64,000 nucleotides of DNA. It comes from Cydia pomonella. Taxonomy: Eukaryota > Arthropoda > Insecta > Lepidoptera > Tortricidae. Positions 21,782 through 33,632 of this stretch are shown here, piece by piece (position 1 is the first letter of the stretch; each line of letters begins with the position of its first letter). The DNA lies in contig NC_084713.1 of assembly GCF_033807575.1 (NCBI RefSeq), positions 23,039,389-23,103,388 on the forward strand, in the 5' to 3' direction. The notes under the pieces were generated by a model. The model worked only from the letters and a program-made list of their open reading frames with translations. It did not search any database and had not been told where the DNA came from. Both the position numbers and the translations under genes were made by a program.

Positions 21782-22292
21782 TGGCTCCTCTACACGATGG
21801 CCCAGCGTAGGCCAGTCCAAGGGACGCATTTATGCGTTAGAGGGAGCAAGTGATATTGCTATCTCATTCTACCGCATAGTTGCGTTTTTTTTTTTATACT
21901 ACGTCGGTGGCAAACAAGCATACGGCCTGCCTGATGGTAAGCAGTCTCCGTAGCCTATGTACACCTGCAACTCCAGAGGAGTTACATGCGCGTTGCCGAC
22001 CCTAACCCCACCCCCCTCGTTGAGCTCTGGCAACCTTACTCACCGGCAGGAACACAACACTATGAGTAGGGTCAAGTGTTATTTGGCTGCGGTTTTCTGT
22101 AAGGTGGAGGTACTTCCCCAGTTGGGCTCTGCTCTAGATCTGGAATGACATCCGCTGTGCTGTGCCCTACCACACAAGGCGAGATGACATTCACATTGCC
22201 CATACCTCTCTTTTGGACGTAGTTTAAGGACATACCCGGGTCCGAGGACATACCCGGGTCCGTCCCTTAGGGCCATCGTGTAAAGGAGCCCT
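21782..22292. mobile_element. Foldback MITE (GGGCTCCTCTACACGATGG), interrupted copy
   Basis: The left arm 'ggctcctctacacgatggcc' at 21782 and the right arm 'ggccatcgtgtaaaggagcc' ending near 22292 match the ends of the copy at 6011-6162. The centre is interrupted at 21884 by a second repeat, 21887-22235. Confidence 0.75.
21887..22235 (-). repeat. 'ccgacgtagtat' family repeat nested in a MITE
   Basis: Starts after a T-run with 'atactacgtcggtggcaaac' and ends 'tctcttttggacgtagttta'. It is the reverse complement of 10264-10912 without that copy's SINE. A direct 17-bp duplication 'ggacatacccgggtccg' follows at 22229-22262. Confidence 0.75.
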
Positions 22293-22299
22293 TACAGTA

Positions 22300-24340
22300 G
22301 ACATCCGCTAACGCTGGGTCAATTAAGTATAATCACTAAGTATGTAATTGGAAACTTACAAAGGGATATATTAAACTTACTAATGCAAATAATACGCTTT
22401 GGGACACATCACTTCATGCTACCTTGCATTTGTTTACTTAAAAAAAAACGAAAAATATCTAATCAATAAGACCTCATTTTTCAAATTGACACGAGATCTT
22501 AACCTATAAAATGAAGTTCAACAATAGATGAAGACGTGCTTGGCACTCCAGTCGTCACGACCTTTGCCACTTGAGCTTTAGACTTGAATGAGATTTAGAT
22601 TTAAACTATTTAAAGCGCGTGCGCCACTCGTTAAAGTACGAAGGGCTTTTCTGCAATTTGAAAGGAATATATTTGCAGCCTACGTTAAAAAAATATTGCT
22701 AATAAAATAAAATAAAGTATTTCTTCCTTTATGTGACAAAAAAACAAGTAAACTTACAAACATTGCGAGTTAATAATAAAGGCTTGTAAAATAAGAATAG
22801 CAGTACATTGATCCCTACACTAGGCTCAGCCTGTCACGTGGGAATCAATTAACTTAATTACGTTCAAAGTAGCTGAATTAATACACCTACCTGTTTCGAA
22901 TTCAGGAGTCAATCTGTCAAAAAGACGACTAGAGGCTTGGATCAGAACCACCGCACCTGCACTCAACTAATAAAATCAATAAAATAAACAAGTATATTTC
23001 CATGTGTATACTTAAAAGAAAGATTCAAGCGTTTGTTTTATGTTAAGGTTAGGAAACACTCAGCAATGCATTTTAGGTCATATTTCAGTGCAGAATTATC
23101 ATAATCGCCAAAAATAACCTTATACTAAACTAGCAAAAAGTTGTTAACTGACTTAGCATGCTACAGCGTCGACGAATTTGTTGAATCGTGCACTAACCCT
23201 AAGTAGGTAATTTATATATAATATAAACACATTTTTAATGTTTTACCTTAAAAATAACATGATGACTTGAAAGATATATGCGACCTATTGAATACTGATT
23301 ATGTATTTGTTCTGCTTTAAACATGTTTTTTTTATTTTATAATAAGTGACATTTATCCAAAAAATGCTGTACCTACTAGTATTAGTTGAATATGTACCTA
23401 CCTCAAATTGACCTGTAAAACATTGACTTTTATCAATACATTTCTTGTATCTTGTATAACCTATAGATAAATCGATAGCTAATATACCCTAGATATAATG
23501 CTGAGCTGAGAGCCAACGAAGAACCACTTCCTTTGTTTGATCGCCATCGTTCGAATATGATTCGACAAAATTCAGTTTTTCACGGTACCCCACTGGTGAG
23601 AAAGCATGCAATTCTAATTAAAATCAAAACATCTGCATCAACATCCAAAATCAAACAGAGCCCACTTACGCAACGTATGCAATGCGTTATGCCAATCTAA
23701 ACCCTGAAATTTGTATGCTCTAGGAAACATACCTACTCAATTCGTTGCGTTGCGTATGACAAGTATATTTCCAAGCATAAAAATTTCTGTCTCTGCTTTT
23801 AAATTGACAATATTTTATTTTTATCTTATAAAGCCCTTACGAGTGTGTACACTTATCTTAGGGCCCGTTCACATATTGCTTAGTGTTTAGTACGGGTTAA
23901 TACATTCGCTACTAAACGTAAGTACTATCTCGGACGATCGATGTTCGAAATGACATTGACATGTCACAATTTTCAATTGTTTGAATGAGATAAATGTAAT
24001 GCCCGTGCAACAACACCGCTAAGTATATACAACAATTAATTACTTTTTATAACAATTTTTTTTTTTAATTATTAAAAAAAAATTTTTTTTTGGAAAATAA
24101 CTATTTCATGTAGTTTCCTTAAAGGTACTTACCAATACCCCGAAGTTAACGGAATTCAATAAAAACACGGTAAAGCGTAATAGAAACGCCCATCACTGCA
24201 TTCCAACTCATAGTTCAATGTAAGCGGTATGCGCAGGTCGCGCCGGGTTCATGTTGATGGTATCTGCTGCTCCCGTGAGTGGTCAGGGGCAAGGCCGAGG
24301 GCTCGGTTTGTGAAACTGATGTTATACTAGCTAAAATACG
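22300..24340. other. Gene-free stretch
   Basis: About 2 kb with only a retroelement-like 3' end at 22695-22855. No splice-consistent coding exon was found. Confidence 0.4.
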
Positions 24341-24349
24341 CTGGCTATA

Positions 24350-24557
24350 GGAAAAAACGGCGGACTCGCCCACCGAGGGTTCAGTACTTTTTAGTATTTG
24401 TTGTTATAACGGCAATATAAATACATCATCTGTGAAAATTTCACCTAACTATCACGGTTCATGAGATACAGCCTGGTGACAGACGGACAGACGGACGGAC
24501 AGCGGAGCGCTAGTACTTAATGGGGTCCCGTTTTAAACTTTGGGTACGGAACCCTAA
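24350..24557 (-). repeat. 'agggttccg / cggaaccct' family repeat
   Basis: 'ggactcgcccaccgagggtt', 'catgagatacagcctggtga', the GACGGACGGACAG run and 'tttgggtacggaaccctaac' are shared with 47523-47700 and 52768-52985. Confidence 0.75.
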
Positions 24558-24849
24558 CAATGGGGTTGTTTACTTAATTTTAAAACGACCACAAAATTAG
24601 CATTTACATTATTTACTGGAACTGTTCCTGTAACTAGTAATTTTAGCCCCATAAAAACATTTTGTGGCCTAAGGCCCCGTACGTTCGCGTTCTTATCTAG
24701 CTCTCACTGAGCAAAAATATAAATGTGCATTTTTAGGAACATTTTTCATATCTTTTTCTTTCTTTTATTAAGAAACAAACGGTCGTTTACAATATGCGGT
24801 ATTATTAACTGTTGCATTTTAAAGCTAGACCTACGGTTTCCTTAATTAA

Positions 24850-26115
24850 ATATAAGAGTGCTAGATTTTAAACAGTTTTTTTTTTTTTGCTACATAGCAT
24901 CTGAGTTTTGTATATGTATATATAGTTACTGAACAATTATAATAAATTCTAAGCTTAATTAAATTAAATACCTGCAGAGTTAAGTACTACAATTATATAC
25001 GCCATACACTATTGTGCCATTCACTATATAGGTATATATTTGATACAGGTATTATATTTAATTATATAAAATAAAATAAATACCTAATTATTTTTTTCAC
25101 AAACAAATGCTTTCTTTAAAGATACTATATTACAATGAAAAACATCAATATTAGAAAGATTTACGCATTCATTATAAAGTCTACAAGCACGCCTTATAAA
25201 CATATTTCGTGCATAACAAGTTCTGCTAAATGGGACAGCAAATAATTCCTTTTTGCGACATTTACGCTGACGCGCACGAGGGACTTTAATATTTATTTGT
25301 TGAAGTAGTGAGGGAATCTCCAATTTAGAGTTTAAGATTTTATAAAGTAAAACCGAGTCTACGCAGTCGCGGCGGTCTTGAAGAGACTGAATTTTATGGT
25401 ACTGCAATGAGGAGTGGTAATCAACGTAGTTTTGTCCAGTCCTAAAATCTAACGTTTTTACAAACTTCTTTTGGAGCCTTTCGATTCTGTTAATATGGAC
25501 AGCATGAAATGGCTTCCAAACAGCACACGCGAATTCAAGACGACTTCTTACATAGCTGTTATAGAGAGTTATATAACTAAAAGAATTTTTAAATGGTTTA
25601 CCGACTCGTAGGATAAAACCTAATTGCTTAAACGATTTAGTAACTACATTCTCAATGTGAGGAATAAATGATAACTTAGAATCCATTATTACACCTAGAT
25701 CTCGAATTTGCGTTACCCTATTTAATACTTTATCGGAAATTGTGTAATTATGACCAATATTTTTCTTTTTCCGAGAAAAAGTTATAATACTACACTTTTT
25801 ATTGTTCAGAAATATATTATTATCAGTACAGTATCTCTCCAAGTTAGATAAATCCTCTTGTAGTAGATCACAATCAGAAACATCTTTAATAATTTTAAAA
25901 ATTTTAGCATCATCCGCGTAGAGTAAAACTTTAGAGTGCTTAATGTAGTCGGTTATATCATTAATATATAACACAAAAAGAAGAGGCCCCAAATGAGATC
26001 CCTGTGGGACTCCTGAAGTGACGACCTTATACTGTGATGTATAACCGGACAATACGACGGCCTGAGTTCTAAATTCGACATAGGATTTAATCCATCGAAA
26101 AAGATGCATATGCAC
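24850..26115 (-). pseudogene. 5'-truncated Jockey/CR1-like LINE with reverse-transcriptase ORF
   Basis: The open frame 25084-26115 encodes 343 residues of a non-LTR reverse transcriptase. Near residue 33 is SGVPQGSHLGPLLFVLYIND (conserved RT block 4). The catalytic YADD is near residue 66, and NNKKC and LGVIMDSKLSF (thumb) follow, then the C-terminal RIERLQKKFVK and CRLYNE. The apurinic endonuclease domain, ORF1 and the N-terminal half of the RT are missing, so this is a 5'-truncated, immobile copy, although this frame is unbroken. The 3' untranslated part continues down to about 24850. The clade was assigned by motif style only. Confidence 0.88.
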
Positions 26116-26302
26116 TTTTGTGCATAAATCGTAAAAAAAAATTTAAGTGCGTTTTAGAACTAAATATGTTCGTGATTTTTATTGCGAAATTCACCTAATC
26201 GAATCAATGTAGTCACTACATAAAATCCTTAAGATTTCTAATTATTTAGTTAATAGAATCAGGCGTTACTTAAAATCCATATTAATTGAAACAAAAAATA
26301 TG

Positions 26303-26579
26303 ACTTTGCTTATCCGCGAAAAGATAACGTGCTAGTCAATCAGTGTTAACCCGATCCGATCAGTCGTCGGACTTCGGGCCATCAACATCTCCTGAGGATG
26401 CCTCGTAGACAGGCGAAACACGTGTCGAGTTTTGTATTTCGGCGGTGGATTGTTATATTTATCTGCGTATTTATTCTTGCGGTGGGAGGGCGATAACATT
26501 AATGGCTTGTAAAAATACGCAAGTATAACGGGTTAGCACTGATTGACTAGCACGTTATCTTTTCGCGGATAAGCAAAGT
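26303..26579. mobile_element. Non-autonomous DNA element with perfect 43-bp terminal inverted repeats
   Basis: 26303-26345 (actttgcttatccgcgaaaa...) is the exact reverse complement of 26537-26579. Pairing continues inward for about eight bases after one mismatch. There is no ORF. A decayed copy lies at 9608-9775. Confidence 0.88.
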
Positions 26580-27049
26580 AATATTTTTTGTTTTAATTGC
26601 TAATTATTTTTTGCCAACCGTATTGTGATCAAATACGATTTTTCAAAAAGTCCGCTCTCTGAACCTGCGGGACCTGAAAAACTGAAATTTCGTCGACCCT
26701 GCATTTTAAAACCACCCCGTTTTTTGAAAGGTATAAAACGAATACCTTTTATTTTAGTGATTCACAACGTAATCAAACGTTATCTTAGATAAGTAAGTAA
26801 TGATCATAAGTAATGTTACATTCGAAAAATAATAATATGTGTGATCCCCTTAGCTGTAAAGTGGTGACATGTGAAATACCTATATTTAATCAATAAATAT
26901 TGGATTGATTGATTGAATGCATTTTTTAAGATCCGGCTATATTTTTCAAACTTTTTATAACGTGACAGACACCCTTGGCATCAGAAAATGTACCTCAAAG
27001 TCTTCAGCTTCAAATAATTATTAATGGCAAGATACGAATAACTTGATAA

Positions 27050-27152
27050 ATATTCGCTAGCGTGTGCGTAACTTACTTTCTATGCGTCTCGCTCGTACTC
27101 GCGTATTAGTACGAGCGAAATGTATAGAAAGTAAGTTACGTAGACGTTAGCG
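27050..27152. mobile_element. Foldback element, about 48-bp imperfect arms
   Basis: 'tattcgctagcgtgtgcgta' / 'cttactttctatgc' / 'ctcgctcgtac' pair with gtacgagcg / gtatagaaagtaag / acgttagcgaata around a short loop. Confidence 0.75.
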
Positions 27153-27211
27153 AATATGTCAGTTTGACACTGCCTAGCCTACCAAGGCAGGCGTGGTAGC
27201 TGGTAAGGCTA

Positions 27212-28845
27212 CAGTTTTTCACTTGCTAATGCCATAACTTTTCACTTGCTAATTCCACAGCTTTTCACTTGCTACTGTCACAGCTTTTCACTTGCTACTG
27301 TCACCGCTTGTCACTTGCTAATGTCACAGCTTGTCACTTGCTAATGTCACAGCTTTTCACTTGCTAATGCCACAGCTTTTCACTTGCTAATGCCACAGCT
27401 TTTCACTTGCTAATGTCACAGCTTTTCACATGCTAATGCCACAGCTTTTCACTTGCTAATGCCACAGCTTTTCACTTGCTAATGTCACAGCTTTTCACTT
27501 GCTAATGTCACAGCTTTTCACTTGCTAATGCCACAGCTTTTCACTTGCTAATGCCACAGCTTTTCACTTGCTAATGTCACAGCTTTTCACTTGCTAATGT
27601 CACAGTTTGTCACTTGCTAATGCCACAGCTTTTCACTTGCTAATGCCACAGCTTTTCACTTGCTATTGCCACAGCTTGTCACTTGCTAATGCCACAGCTT
27701 TTCACATGCTAATGTCACAGCTTTTCACATGCTAATGTCACAGCTTCTCACATGCTAATGCCACAGCTTTTCACTTGCTAATGCCACAGCTTTTCACTTG
27801 CTAATGTTACAGCTTTTCACTTGCTAATGCCACAGCTTTTCACTTGCTAATGCCACAGCTTTTCACTTGCTAATGACACAGCTTGTCACTTGCTAATGTC
27901 ACAGCTTTTCACTTGCTAATGTCACAGCTTTTCACTTGCTAATGACACAGCTTTTCACTTGCTAATGCCACAGCTTTTCACATGCTAATGCCACAGCTTT
28001 TCACTTGCTAATGCCACAGCTTTTCACTTGCTAATGTCACAGCTTTTCACTTGCTAATGCCACAGCTTTTCACTTGCTAATGCCACAGCTTTTCACTTGC
28101 TAATGTCACAGTTTTTCACATGCTAATGCCACAGCTTTTCACATGCTAATGCCACAGCTTTTCACTTGCTAATGCCACAGCTTTTCACATGCTAATGTCA
28201 CAGCTTTTCACATGCTAATGTCACAGCTTTTCACATGCTAATGCCACAGCTTTTCACTTGCTAATGCCACAGCTTTTCACTTGCTAATGTCACAGCTTTT
28301 CACTTGCTAATGCCACAGCTTTTCACTTGCTAATGCCACAGCTTTTCACTTGCTAATGTCACAGCTTTTCACATGCTAATGCCACAGCTTTTCACTTGCT
28401 AATGCCACAGCTTTTCACATGCTAATGTCACAGCTTTTCACTTGCTAATGACACAGCTTGTCACTTGCTAATGTCACAGCTTTTCACTTGCTAATGACAC
28501 AGCTTTTCACTTGCTAATGCCACAGCTTTTCACTTGCTAATGCCACAGCTTTTCACTTGCTAATGTCACAGCTTTTCACATGCTAATGCCACAGCTTTTC
28601 ACATGCTAATGACACAGCTTTTCACTTGCTAATGCCGCAGCTTTTCACTTGCTAATGACACAGCTTATCACTTGCTAATGCCACAGCTTTTCACTTGCTA
28701 ATGACACAGCTTTTCACTTGCTAATGACACACCTTGTCACTTGCTAATGTCACAGCTTTTCACTTGCTAATGCCACAGCTTTTCACTTGCTAATGACACA
28801 GCTTGTCACTTGCTAATGTCACAGCTTTTCACTTGCTAATGCCAC
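27212..28845. repeat. 23-bp minisatellite, about 71 units
   Basis: The unit cttttcacttgctaatgNcacag recurs head to tail. The span of 1634 bases is 71 x 23 plus one, so units vary by substitution rather than indel. Polymorphic positions are TTTTC/TTGTC/TTATC, ACTTGC/ACATGC, and GCC/GTC/GAC/GTT before ACAG. The first units (to about 27310) are the most diverged. The unit length is not a multiple of three and no long ORF crosses it. It sits in a gene-free region between hairpin 27050-27152 and unique sequence. Confidence 0.95.
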
Positions 28846-28849
28846 TGAC

Positions 28850-29690
28850 GTTTTTCAAACTTTTTCATGAAGCGACATTATTAGCTCGAAAAAATAATTT
28901 GACACACTTTTCTTCAGCAGTCGAGTAAAAATGTCAGGAAGTCGATATTCCATGCCTTGGCTTCTACATTATTACTGGGTAAAGTAAATGTCAAATCAAA
29001 ACTCGTCCTATTTTTTAGCATTCTCGGAAAAATATAAACTGCGTTTGTAAACGCCACCATGCGACACTGGTGAAAACTAAGTACCTTGGATCCGAAATAA
29101 ATTAAATATAATGGCAACAATAGATCATGACCTTTGAACAAAGAGGTTTAACTACCTATAATCTCATTTCAAATTATTTAAAATCAATGTCATTGCAACA
29201 TAACCTTAAATTTCGTAACTCGTCAAAATCACCCGCCCACTGATTTGAAAAGGTGTAAAATACTTCAATTAAAGTTCCAAGTAATTTGCCTTAAGTCAAT
29301 AGTTCATGGTTCAAAAGCCTTTGTTTAAAGAACAAACAAACTATAAAGACAAAATTGGTTTTGCGGGTGAGCAAATCCAAAACTAGTGCAGTCACATAAC
29401 ATATCTTAACTAGTATTAGACAGTAGCGAAACTGTTGGCAGCAAATATAACTTTGTCCAATTGCACTGACAAATGACATTTAGAAACAATTGAGTGCACG
29501 GATTGGTAACTATAGCAACAGTGTATATGATTGCGGGAATAAAGGAACTTCAATCTTAAGGTAATTACGTAAGGTTGTATTCAAAATATTGCCCAGAAAT
29601 AAGATAAGAAGTTGCTAAAATTGTTTTCTGCTGAATTGTTATAGTGCTTAGTGTCAGGCTAAAGATTCGAGTAAGTCACATGTAATTTGC
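28850..29690. other. No gene recognised
   Basis: Contains only short random-looking frames (- strand 28914-29141, 29291-29479). Confidence 0.35.
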
Positions 29691-29697
29691 TGATTTT

Positions 29698-30730
29698 TAG
29701 GGTTCCGTAGCCAAATGGCAAAAAACGGAACCCTTATAGATTCGTCATGTCCGTCTGTCTGTCCGATTCTGTCACAGCCACTTTTTTCCGAAACTATAAA
29801 AGCTATACTGTTCAAACTTGGTAAGTAGATGTATCCTATGAACCGCATTATGATGTTTACACAAAAATAGAAAAAAAACAATAAATTTTGGGGGTTCCCC
29901 ATACTTAGAACTGAAACTCAAAATATCTTTTTTCATCAAACCCATACGTGTGGGGTATCTATGGATAGGTCTTTAAAAATGATATTGAGGTTTCTAATAT
30001 CATTTTTTTCTAAACTGAATAGTTTTCGCGAGAGACACTTCCAAAGTGGTAAAAAGTGTGTCCCCCCCCCCCCCCCCCGTAACTTCTTAAATAACAGAAT
30101 GAAAAATCTAAAAAAAATATATGATATACATTGCCATGCAAACTTCCACCGATAATTGGTTCGAACGAGATCTAGTAAGTAGTTTTTTTTAATACGTCAT
30201 AAAAATTTAAAAAAAATTTTTTTTCATCAAACCCATACGTGTGGGGTATCTAGGGATAGGTCTTCAAAAATGATATTTAGGTTTCTAATATAATTTTTTT
30301 CTAAACTGAATAGTTTGCGCGAGAGACACTTCCAAAGTGAAAAAATGTGTGTCCCCCCCCCCCCCCCCGTAACTTCTAAAATAACAGAAAGAAAAATCTA
30401 AAAAAAATATATCATATACATTACCATGCAAACTTCCACCGAAAATTGGTTTGAACGAGATCTAGTAAGTAGTTTTTTTAATAAGTCATAAAATAAAAAA
30501 TATTTTTTTTTTCATCAAACCCATACGTGTGGGGTATCTACGGATAGGTCTTCAAAAATGATATTGAGGTTTCTAATATCATTTTTTTCTAAACTGAATA
30601 GTTTGCGGGAGAGACACTTCCAAAGTGGTAAAATGTTGAACGAGATCTAGTAAGTAGTTTTTTTTTAATACGTCTTAAATGGTACGGAACCCTTCATGCG
30701 CGAGTCCGACTCGCACTTGGCCGCTTTTTA
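29698..30730 (+). mobile_element. Large 'agggttccgtagcc ... gagtccgactcgcacttggc' repeat with internal tandem units
   Basis: Starts tttagggttccgtagccaaa with the usual cggaacccttatagattcgt and a GTCCGTCTGTCTGTCC run. It ends ggtacggaacccttcatgcg then gagtccgactcgcacttggc. Inside are three head-to-tail units starting 'catcaaacccatacgtgtgg' at 29934, 30225 and 30513 (spacings 291 and 288; the third is truncated). Two units carry C-runs of 17 and 16 (30062-30078, 30353-30368). A distant relative with 'cccaatagtgtggggtatcg' is at 57340-57815. Confidence 0.8.
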
Positions 30731-30734
30731 TGGA

Positions 30735-31680
30735 AGTTACGGTACCTACTTAAGAAATCGACAGAGATGGGAGAGTTGATGTTGAACGTTAAAAAAGTCA
30801 TCTTGTATAATCGTTATGACATCCAGGCCAATTAATTTCAATTTGTACACTAATATACTCAATTTTTTATGTTTTTCCTACGTTTCTATACTGCTCTGTC
30901 TGTGTCCAAAGTGACAGTTCTTCAACCAAAAATGTCATTTTTGACACTGGCAGATCAGTAATATCAGTATCATATCAGAAACAGATCGAATAACAATAAC
31001 TCGAATTAGCCAAATAGACTTTGTATGGTGGTAACAGTATAGAGGAACGAAAGATGTATGGATATTTTGGGAGACGTATTTTCTCCTAAGGTTGCATTCT
31101 TCGATACATTCGATAATTAAACACATGTCAAACAGAAGGAAATTGGCCCGGGAAAGTTAATTTTTTTGCCACAACGTGCGCTGTCATGGCTTAGGTATTT
31201 ATTGATTCTAAAAATAATAATTTCACAGATATTTCGACGATTGGATATGAATATGTTGTTTGCGCACTGATTTACATGTGTAATCACACGATTGAAAGAT
31301 AATTCAATAATCTAAAGATATAATTGAAAAATTACACACCGGATGTAGGTTTTACATAAAGGACGGGAAAATGGGATTTTCCGCTTTGCTGATGGTAAAC
31401 AGTCAAACATTTAGAAAAATTAAAAAAAGTAAACTCCAGATCCAGAGGCCGTGAGTTCAAGTCTCACCCAAGGCAGTAATTTTTCCATTTTTTTATTTTA
31501 AGCTTAAAAACAAAACCGTTTTCTATGACTTTCATAATATTTCATACCGGCAATATGGTGGAGTAGCGGCGAAAATTACTAACCACTTTGCAGGGTTCCG
31601 TAGCCAACTAAACCCAGTTACAGTTAGAACCTTTGTGGAGTTAATTTCGCATTCATAATATAATTATAAGTATAGTTATT
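30735..31680. other. No gene; SINE-like B box at 31445
   Basis: The words 'gatccagaggccgtgagttc' and 'aagtctcacccaaggcag' at 31438-31476 look like a tRNA-derived SINE head. The rest of the stretch shows nothing. Confidence 0.35.
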
Positions 31681-31689
31681 TGTGCAACA

Positions 31690-31890
31690 AGAGAGGAAAG
31701 TTGGTTTTTCTTGCGAGTGTTGATTTTTAGTCCCGAGTAAGCGAAAGATTCTATAATTGAATCACGGACGAAGCGAGTGATTCTAAGTTAGAATCTTAAG
31801 CGTAGCGAGGGACTCATAAACACGAGATGTAAAATAACTTTGCTCTCGTGTGACACATACAACTTTTCACCTCAGTAGTGCGAACATATT
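31690..31890. repeat. 'gagcg-tagcgag' family, diverged copy
   Basis: 'gcgaaagattctataattga', 'cttaagcgtagcgaggga' and 'aactttgctctcgtgtgaca' correspond to words in 1-215. Confidence 0.55.
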
Positions 31891-32149
31891 AAAGGTAAAA
31901 AAAATTCAACACCAAGTAAAGTTTATTTACATTCATGAATGAAAAGCATCATCATTATGACGGAAGCTAGTCTTACTCCCTGGAGTGAGGAAAGTCGCAC
32001 TTTCGTCATTCCCCGGAGTATTCGAGCTGCTGAGGTGATAAATAATTATATAGTAGGGATCACTGCCGACAAAGTGATAAAATAACAATAAAAAAAATAG
32101 ATTACTTTCCTAGAGATGTTTTTTTCCGCTTGAACCCCATGGAATGAGT

Positions 32150-32245
32150 AAGTAAATGCTCTTTATTGCACCACAGAGAAAACAAATTTAAAACCAGATT
32201 TACAATGTAAAGAAACGTAGCAACAGGCGGTCTTTTCTCTTCCAG
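32150..32245 (-). repeat. LINE 3'-end fragment
   Basis: 'atgctctttattgcaccaca' through 'caacaggcggtctt' on the + strand is the reverse of tails at 50870-50945 (gaccgcctttt...gtgcaataaagttta) and 54500-54640, and parallels 62330-62410. Confidence 0.55.
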
Positions 32246-32686
32246 ACAACCTTAGGGTAGTAGGATATAAAAATGAGTTACAAATTTTTCGCTATGCAAT
32301 GAAAATGAAATGAAACATTTTTTATTCCAGAAATAATATTCCATGGGTATGTAAAATAAAATAAGGCTATTTAAACTAAAGTCTACAATTAATAATACAC
32401 CTAAAATAACTAAATAATACGCCTAGGAGCAGTTCACCCCGACTTCATGGTGACAGGTTGTGGTAGGTCCTCCAGCGGTCATGAAACGGGCTACAATACG
32501 CAATTTTAATGTATCACGTAAATCACGTTTATGTACCGTGGCACCCTGTATAACATTATTCTACAAAATCGTGTTTCACGTATTTTATTGGCCATATGTA
32601 TATAAGTTCATATTTTTCTGCTTTCTTTTCTGTTTTTTTTAAGGGATCGCACTACTATGTCATATATTACTTTGATGTCATATCTT

Positions 32687-32860
32687 ATACCTTTAGACGA
32701 GCAATTCTTGTATATAGGTATATATATTTCTGTGATCTCGGAAACGGCTCTAACGATTTCGCTGAAATTTGGTATATGGGGGTTTTTGGGGGTATACAAT
32801 CGATCTAGATTAGTCTTATGTTTGGGAAAACGCGTGTTTTCGAGTTTTCATGCGTTTTTT
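32687..32860 (+). mobile_element. Helitron-like element, 5' fragment
   Basis: 'tacctttagacgagcaattc' to 'gggaaaacgcgtgttttcga' matches 6163-6375 closely, but with only a short TA run and no 3' hairpin. Confidence 0.5.
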
Positions 32861-32899
32861 TCCTTTGGCCTTTGATCTATTAGATGGCGCCACTTTTTG

Positions 32900-33500
32900 A
32901 TATTTAACAAATTTGACATATATCAGTCAAACAATAAGGATCAAAGTCAAATGGCGTCGTAAAAGATTTAATTATGTGTGTCGAAAGATGACAGTAAATT
33001 TACGTCGGTACAAAGTTTTCTTTGACTATACAACTATATTTTAAAGTTTATTAAATTTATTTTATAGTTTATTAAAAATTTAAAAATTAAAATTAAAATT
33101 ATTTATTTTCGTAAAATATACAGGTGTTTATAAAGTAGGGGATAGTGCTACCCGGTAAGCAAAAGTTGCCTGTATTGGGCAACACCGCTCTTCCTTAATT
33201 TACAGATTGTCACACGAAAATTTAAGTAAGTCTAATAATATATGTATACAATTAAAATCACATATAACAATTGTTTATAGAACTAGGTAAGTATCGGGGT
33301 TGTCAGACATGCAGTAGAAAATAGTAAAAAAGTAAAAAAAGGAATTCGTTTATAAAACGAATTAACGTTTTTGCATTATTAAAATATTATTTTATTAAAT
33401 ACCTACTTTTCTGTAACTATGCAGTTATTTTATATTTTATTAATGAGGGTACACAATAAAAGTGCGTTACTACTTACTATGTAGTAAACTTATGACTGTA
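32900..33500. other. No gene recognised upstream of the 33.6-kb promoter
   Basis: AT-rich. No exon or repeat match was found. Confidence 0.35.
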
Positions 33501-33513
33501 TGGAGTGTTCCGC

Positions 33514-33585
33514 AGATAAGGTGTCAGATGGTGTGATATCGTTATCGTTATCAAGTGATAACTGATAAATGATAAGACAGTCAGT
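33514..33585 (+). promoter_or_regulatory. GATA-motif-dense core promoter with TCAGT initiator
   Basis: Within about 65 bases lie AGATAAG, GATATC, two TTATC and three TGATAA words (seven GATA cores on both strands). An arthropod initiator in the context CAGTCAGTG (TCAGT at 33581-33585) follows. The first exon of the membrane-protein gene starts here. No TATA box was seen. GATA-factor control is inferred from the motif cluster only. Confidence 0.5.
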
Positions 33586-33632
33586 GAGTAGTGTTCCTTG
33601 GCTCGACACGCATCATGCCGCTTTGAACTATG
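33581..33632 (+). CDS. Exon 1 of small membrane-protein gene (start codon is the last codon)
   Basis: The exon would run from the initiator to ATG|GTGAGT, with the start codon at 33630-33632 immediately before the donor. A 3-codon upstream ORF (ATG CCG CTT TGA, 33615-33626) ends four bases before it. Because the exon ends in phase 0, it joins in frame to any of the exon-2 copies, which begin GAG TTG GA. Support is splice-site and phase logic, not homology. If wrong, another upstream exon supplies the start. Confidence 0.55.

Noticed and set aside
21666..22276. Frames of 60-95 codons on both strands
   Set aside because: They cross the boundary between a MITE and a nested dispersed repeat.
27212..28845. 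CRISPR-like array
   Set aside because: The units are contiguous 23-mers with no unique spacers, and the setting is a eukaryotic genome. It is a minisatellite.
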